Assembly (NCBI RefSeq): GCF_042453785.1
Contig: NC_091661.1
Coordinates: forward strand, 29,379,501-29,443,500
Reading direction: 5' to 3'
Origin: Malus domestica
Lineage: Eukaryota > Streptophyta > Magnoliopsida > Rosales > Rosaceae
DNA length: 64,000 bases
Translations under genes and position numbers: made by a program
Shown here: piece by piece, positions 59,142-64,000 of the stretch
Position numbering within the stretch: position 1 is the stretch's first letter
How the letters are laid out: the number at the start of each line of letters is the position of its first letter
Notes under the pieces: generated by a model
Told to the model about the DNA's origin: nothing
Database searches by the model: none
What the model saw: the letters and a program-made list of their open reading frames with translations, nothing else

Positions 59142-59246
59142 CAAAATAAAGAGTAAAGTGAATAGTATCAGGATTGACTTTTTAGTGTAAAAATATGGTT
59201 TTTCGTTAAAGTGAACAGTACCGGGAGCTTTTTGTTAAAGTTCCCT
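59089..59246 (-). mobile_element. MITE-like repeat, family E, copy 3 (inverted)
   Basis: Ends in TTTTTGTTAAAGTTCCCT (59229-59246), the inverse of the starts at 41349 and 52012. Begins AAGAAAAACTAATGAAAAGG. A truncated copy of its 3' part is at about 58885-58945 inside the tandem repeat. Confidence 0.78.
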
Positions 59247-59285
59247 AAAATATATGATATATAAGCCTATGTATATCCTTTTTGA

Positions 59286-59865
59286 CAGAGGTAGCGTTGA
59301 GGGGGAGCGAAAGGTGCAATCGCACAGGGTTCCCAAAAAATTTTGGTATCTTATATTTATATGTATTATTGTTATATATTAAAAATATATTTTTATTAGT
59401 ACTTTAAAATCTTATAGTGTATACTTTAAAATCTTATAGTGTACTTTTTATAAATAAAATTTCCTCTTTCTAAATATAAAAATTTGAAGTGCACAATGAG
59501 ATAGTAGGAGTGCCAATAACAACACCTTAAAAAATGATTTTCTTTTCAATTTTATTATATAATAATGTTATATATTCAAGTGAAACTTTAAAGTTAGAGT
59601 TTTTGAAGTTTTTTTTTTCTTTATTTGGTTGCTTAAGATTGAACTTTTTTTTTTTATTTAGTGAAGGTTATATTTGTAACTCTTTTTACTTATTTAATGA
59701 TATTTGTAAACTTACAATCAGTGAGTCATAAAGGTTGTTTTGATTTAAGTTATTATTTTCTAGTACCAATATATTGTCATACTTTTAAAAAAATAAAAAC
59801 TATCTTAAAAATGGGCCCTTTTATAAATTTCATACATGGCCCCCGAAATCTCAGAGACGACCCTG
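59286..59865. mobile_element. hAT-like element, degenerate
   Basis: The right end, reversed, reads CAGGGTCGTCTCTGAG, a familiar hAT terminus. The left end CAGAGGTAGCGTTGAG is a decayed match. Flanks CTTTTTGA (59278-59285) and CTTTTCAA (59866-59873) agree at 6 of 8 bases. AT-rich interior, no transposase. Confidence 0.55.
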
Positions 59866-59873
59866 CTTTTCAA

Positions 59874-60832
59874 TGAGCCAAAGGACCCTAGATGAAGTAG
59901 CGATGAAGAACTCAATGATTCCTCCTTAAAAGGCAACTCAATCCTATATATTAATCAAAGTAAAAGATATATCTTGTATCAGAAGGATTTAAATTATACA
60001 GTGAAGCAAACGCACATGCATGCTGACGCACTAATATCATTAACATACTAATTAGGACTCATTTACTAATTACTTTGGACCTTTGAAACTCCAAATCAAA
60101 TGTTGAAACAAATAACTAATAAACGTAGAAAGCAGCTAGTGGAAGAGCATATCATCAACGACTGATGAAGAACAGGGTGATGCGCGGTGGCTAGTACGCT
60201 CTCAGAGAGTGTAGGACCCTTCGTTTTCAGGTTTAAGATTTTCTACATCATCTTAATCTGAGAAGATAATATCGTCTGATCCTATATTTTACGTATAAAA
60301 TATAATCTATGACTAACTCAAAGACAGAGTCACTGACGGAGTCTGATTCAACTCACCCAGCAGACGCCCAACCCACCACAACATTTCAAGAGTCGTGAAG
60401 CCAGCGCCGACCATGATTATCTACTTTTTCACGAGCGAAGGGAGTGGGCGGGTGGGTGGCTGGGTACACTGAATATATAGTTAATACCGGCCTAGCTAAT
60501 AGTAATATAGCTATATATAGAGTCAATGCCGTCGTTCGTTGTTTTGCCTGTTGCTGCATGACTGGACAATTGATGAACCAAACCCGTAAAGTGCAGTGCT
60601 TTCTTTTTATTTTATGATCAAATAATTAAGAAAAGTTGGAAATTGATTTGCGTTTATAGATTGAGGTAATTAAAAGATGATGGGTTTAACTGTTTAATAC
60701 ATAACTAGTGCGTCAAAAATCATGTTTTACACTTGGCAACAGCAACACTCATCGGCTTTTCTAATTAGACAGATGTGTACGTTGGGAATTTACTATTACC
60801 ACTTGCATGCAGATGGTATGGGTTTAATTGAG
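59874..60832. other. Intergenic, no gene recognised
   Basis: AT-rich with a modest GC patch at 60300-60470. No gene recognised. Confidence 0.5.
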
Positions 60833-61040
60833 GGACAAGGATTGTCTGCCCTCCCTTTTTCCATGTCTTTCTATGCCTTTTTGTTTGTGTGGTCACGGTT
60901 AAGTCACGTCAGAAGTTTATATTACTATTCATTTTTGTCTTATTATCTTTATAAAAAAAATACAAAATGTTAACGTGGCTTAACCGTGACCACACAAAAC
61001 AAGAGGGCATGGAAAATAGGAGGGCAGACAATCCTTGTCC
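60833..61040. mobile_element. Mutator-type MITE with long inverted repeats
   Basis: 208 bp. The outer 22 bp are perfect inverted repeats starting GGACAAGGATTGTCTG. The arms stay paired to about 80 bp, including TGTGTGGTCACGGTTAAG on both sides. Perfect 9-bp target duplication TTAATTGAG at 60824-60832 and 61041-61049. Non-coding. Confidence 0.93.
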
Positions 61041-61403
61041 TTAATTGAGATACACATACGTGGGCCTATATGTATTACTACTAGATGCTGAGCTGTCATG
61101 TTGTATCTATATCTTTAAAAAGTATTGTTAGGAAAATTAAATTTTTACACCGAATTAAATCAAATAATATAGTAGTTGGTGATTGAATTATCATCAATTA
61201 ACTTGCTTATTTACTATTAACTACACATTTTTAGTTTGCAAATTTAATTTAAAATTTTGATCTCTTAACATTATCCATCTTTATATTTAATATCACAAAT
61301 ACGTATGACTCTATATATGAAAGGCATGATTTTTCATTGCACGTTTTCTCAGTTAAACTCAATAGGCACGACTTTTTTTTATTTTTTTTATTTTTATTAT
61401 TAT

Positions 61404-61918
61404 TGTTTGTACCATACTTGACCAATCCCGAAACTACTGAGCACCGATCAACGTTATACTGTCAAAGATCTAGAAGAGTTTCCCTCCAACAAGGAGGCCA
61501 ATAACAACGCGACATGTGTCGACATTAGAAGCCAATCATAGCGCGACACGTGTCAACATCAGAAGCCAATCATAACACGACACGTGTCAATGTCAAAATG
61601 AAACTAGAAACTCTCTTCCATAAATAGAGATCATTCTCTTATAATATTTCCTAAAGTCATTTATACTAAATCATTCACTAGTACCCACTAAATGAGAGCT
61701 TGAACCTATGTACTTGTGTAAACCCTTCACAATTAATGAGAACTCCTCTACTCCGTGGACGTAGCCAATCTGGGTGAACCACGTACATCTTGTGTTTGCT
61801 TCCCTGTTCCTATCCATTTACTTACTTATCCACACTAGTGACCGGAGCAATTTAGTGAAGGTCACAAACTTAACACTTTCTGTTGTACCAAAGTCCTCGC
61901 TGATTTTGTGCATCAACA
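61404..61918 (+). repeat. 5' LTR with three tandem G-box-like repeats
   Basis: About 515 bp, TGTTTGTACC ... ATCAACA. A 34-bp unit containing GACA(C/T)GTGTC begins at 61511, 61545 and 61579, and two of the three units keep a perfect CACGTG. A TATA-like CATAAATAGAG is near 61619-61629. Confidence 0.82.
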
Positions 61919-61920
61919 TT

Positions 61921-61938
61921 TGGCGCCGTCTGTGGGAA
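61921..61938 (+). promoter_or_regulatory. Primer-binding site of the LTR element
   Basis: TGGCGCCGTCTGTGGGAA follows the LTR after two bases. It has the TGGCGCC start common to plant Gypsy elements that use a tRNA primer. The tRNA is not assigned here. Confidence 0.75.
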
Positions 61939-62023
61939 TAACACTTATTCCCACTCTTTTCAGCTTTGCCAAGCTGGTTTCCACCATTTGTACATTCTCT
62001 TTTGACCAGGCATCCATCTCCAA

Positions 62024-63536
62024 CATGGGGAGCGAAGGAAGCCACAGCACACAGAATGACACCCTTCTTGCACCTAGTGCGAAACAACGAAAGAAGGAAG
62101 GAAAAAGGGTTGCTCTTCAAGCTAAAGTAGATGAGCTAGAAGCTCAGAACAACAAGATAGCAATGAAGAATGAGGTCCTCCATGAGCAGTATGAGAAGTT
62201 CTTTGAGACGCTCCACGAAACTAGGCGTACTCAAACACGCGAGCTCGTTGCCCCTGTGGACATCAACCATCATCTGGGTGCCCCCGGGTGCCCCCCAACA
62301 CGGAGGGTCACTTCCATTCGACATAGGTATCCCTGATGAGAAGCAAGCTAATCATCAAAACATTGATCAACATGAGACTTCTCTCAACCCAGATGCTTCG
62401 ACCCAAAGCAGGAGAAGTAGAGGAATACACCTCATTGCAGAAGGGTTGGAAAGATCGAAAGCCGTTTATCGTGACTGTCGAGGCTTCCTAAAGCAACGTC
62501 GAGAGAATCCCCTCCATATATGCTCGAAGATCAATAACCCAAGGGTTTCTGAAAGACCCAGTCCCATCCCACGACCCAGGCCAGCTGCCAATCTAGGGAA
62601 GGAACGATAGGTCCCAGAGGAACATGAAGGTACATGGGACTTTGAGGTATTCCGACAGACTCACCCTCGAAGTCAGTACGGCGAGTCCAAGGAAAAACCA
62701 CACGCCCTTGCTCAAACTTTCCTACTTCCAATAGGCAATTGAGATTTATGAAAGAAAATTTCAGTTGTACATGACTCCATTCAGGACCCTCTTGTCCTAC
62801 AGCTCCTTGAAGAGGTAAACAAGTTGAAGGCCGAACGTCAGGGCGAGATACCTGACTGGAACCAACCCAAGCCTGGCCCTCTCACAAGGAGGATCATCGA
62901 CACCCCCTTCAAACGAAAACAAAACAAAAGCTTGGTTTACAACTCTATACTGGAAGGGAGGACCCAATTGAACACCTTAACCTCTTTGAGTCCACTGTGG
63001 CATATCGGATGCACACCGACGAAGAGCGATGTCTTCTCTTCCCCTCCACCCTCTCTGGCGGAGCTCTAAACTGGTATTGCCGTCTTTCACCTGAGACGGT
63101 AGACTCATTTGAGGAATTGAGGAAACTGTTTATCTTTCAACACATATTCCAGACCGATCACTTGCATTCTGCAAATGACTTGTACATTATTCGCCAGAAG
63201 CCGGACAAGTCACTACCAGAGTATGCTGATCGCTTCAGCCATGAGTATTCTCGCTGCGCTGAGGTAGATGACAAGACCGCCTTCAAGGCCTTCACGGCAG
63301 GCCTACGTGATTGTTTCTTCAAGTACATGATCAATGCCAACACTTGGAAGACTTACTCTGAAGTGATGGCACAGGCTTACAACCACGCATTCGCCGAAGC
63401 AAGGACATACCAAGGGAACCCCCATATGGTTAACCCCTATCAACAAATGGGAAATGGAAGTCAAGTTCTATCAAGTGAGGAGATATTGACCATTCAGACA
63501 CCCATTGCATCATCTCCTGCCTCATTTAGCTACTAG
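62024..63536 (+). pseudogene. Gag-like polyprotein remains
   Basis: A first open stretch (62024-62336) starts MGSEGSHSTQ and contains a coiled-coil region (QAKVDELEAQNNKIAMKNEV). The frame shifts near 62280, a stop falls at about 62608, and another shift lies near 62960. The best-kept part, 62997-63536, matches the retrotransposon gag domain: FPSTLSGGALNWYCRLSPE, then SFEELRKLFIFQHI and TAFKAFTAGLRD. The region is decayed and was not rebuilt here. Confidence 0.85.
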
Positions 63537-64000
63537 CTAAGTCACCAAACGTATCTGTCTCTTGGTAAGAGGAATGATTTTTACTCTCAGCAAGCCCATT
63601 ACAACAAGGGGGATAAAAGTTCGTATCAAGACAACCAAGGGTGAACGTACCGTTGATTATTATGACTATGGGGCCAAACCTCACTCTTTCAAAGCGGAGG
63701 ACTAGGTACTGAAGGAAATGCTATTATAAGAAGGCATACACATTACAAATGTTTCGACCCTCAACCGCTTGAGATCTTTTGTCACACAAGCCATTTGGTA
63801 AATATTTAAAGAAGAGGGAATTCAGACAACTTTTTCTGAGTCTTTTGTGTTCCTAGCACTAGAACACTTGGTCTACGCTGACCTACCCTTATACTCAAAC
63901 TCAGAGCTTCAACATGCGTACTTTGACACAAAGTATGTGATACTAAGTATTACAACCAACATGGTTCACATATCAAAAGCATGGATCCCTTCATGCATAG

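Larger units (their letters stand above)
61404..64000 (+). mobile_element. LTR retrotransposon (Gypsy-like), 5' part, runs off the window
   Basis: Organised as LTR (61404-61918), primer-binding site, leader and gag-like region. Pol and the 3' LTR lie beyond the edge if they survive. Frameshifts in the gag region show that it is not autonomous. Confidence 0.85.

Overview
The window is plant nuclear DNA: AT-rich intergenic sequence, genes split by GT-AG and some GC-AG introns, and many transposable elements. The gene families (cytosolic-type ValRS, CBF/DREB1, type-B response regulator, LBD, RS-type SR protein, MATE) are those of a eudicot. The MITE and SINE families look like those of the apple/pear group (Rosaceae, Maleae). 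That last placement rests on general familiarity and was not tested. I see no CRISPR, rRNA, prokaryotic or organellar sequence.

Layout. 1-3026: the 3' half of a valyl-tRNA synthetase gene (+). 3378-4040: an intronless CBF/DREB1 gene (-), tail-to-tail with it. 5.2-14 kb: gene-poor, with two hAT elements, several hairpin MITEs and one nested MITE. 15052-15759: a second DREB-type AP2/ERF gene (-). 18613-19719: a hAT element with a perfect 8-bp target duplication. 20347-22615: a seven-exon TraB-family gene. 25568-30692: a type-B cytokinin response regulator with a duplicated exon near its 3' end and probable GC-AG introns. 31613-32261: a two-exon LBD gene. About 33.1-37.1 kb: an RS40/RS41-type SR splicing factor. 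37.1-45 kb: intergenic, with MITEs and unassigned coding-like scraps. 45088-46767: an intronless MATE transporter. 47-61.4 kb: no intact gene, but a solo LTR, a candidate CACTA element holding a decayed Copia fragment, a MITE split by a hAT element, a SINE, foldback elements and a Mutator-type MITE. 61404 to the end: the 5' part of a decayed LTR retrotransposon with LTR, primer-binding site and gag-like remains.

The genes do not form a pathway. The two AP2 genes share a C-terminal acidic module and orientation and may be an old tandem pair. The other genes are independent housekeeping (ValRS, RS41), regulatory (CBF, ERF, ARR-B, LBD) and transport (MATE) loci. The best signals are structural. 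They are the in-frame 24-codon exon duplication in the response regulator, a set of GC-AG introns, elements dated by nesting or by duplication after insertion, and a solo LTR related to the LTR at the right edge but with fewer G-box repeats.
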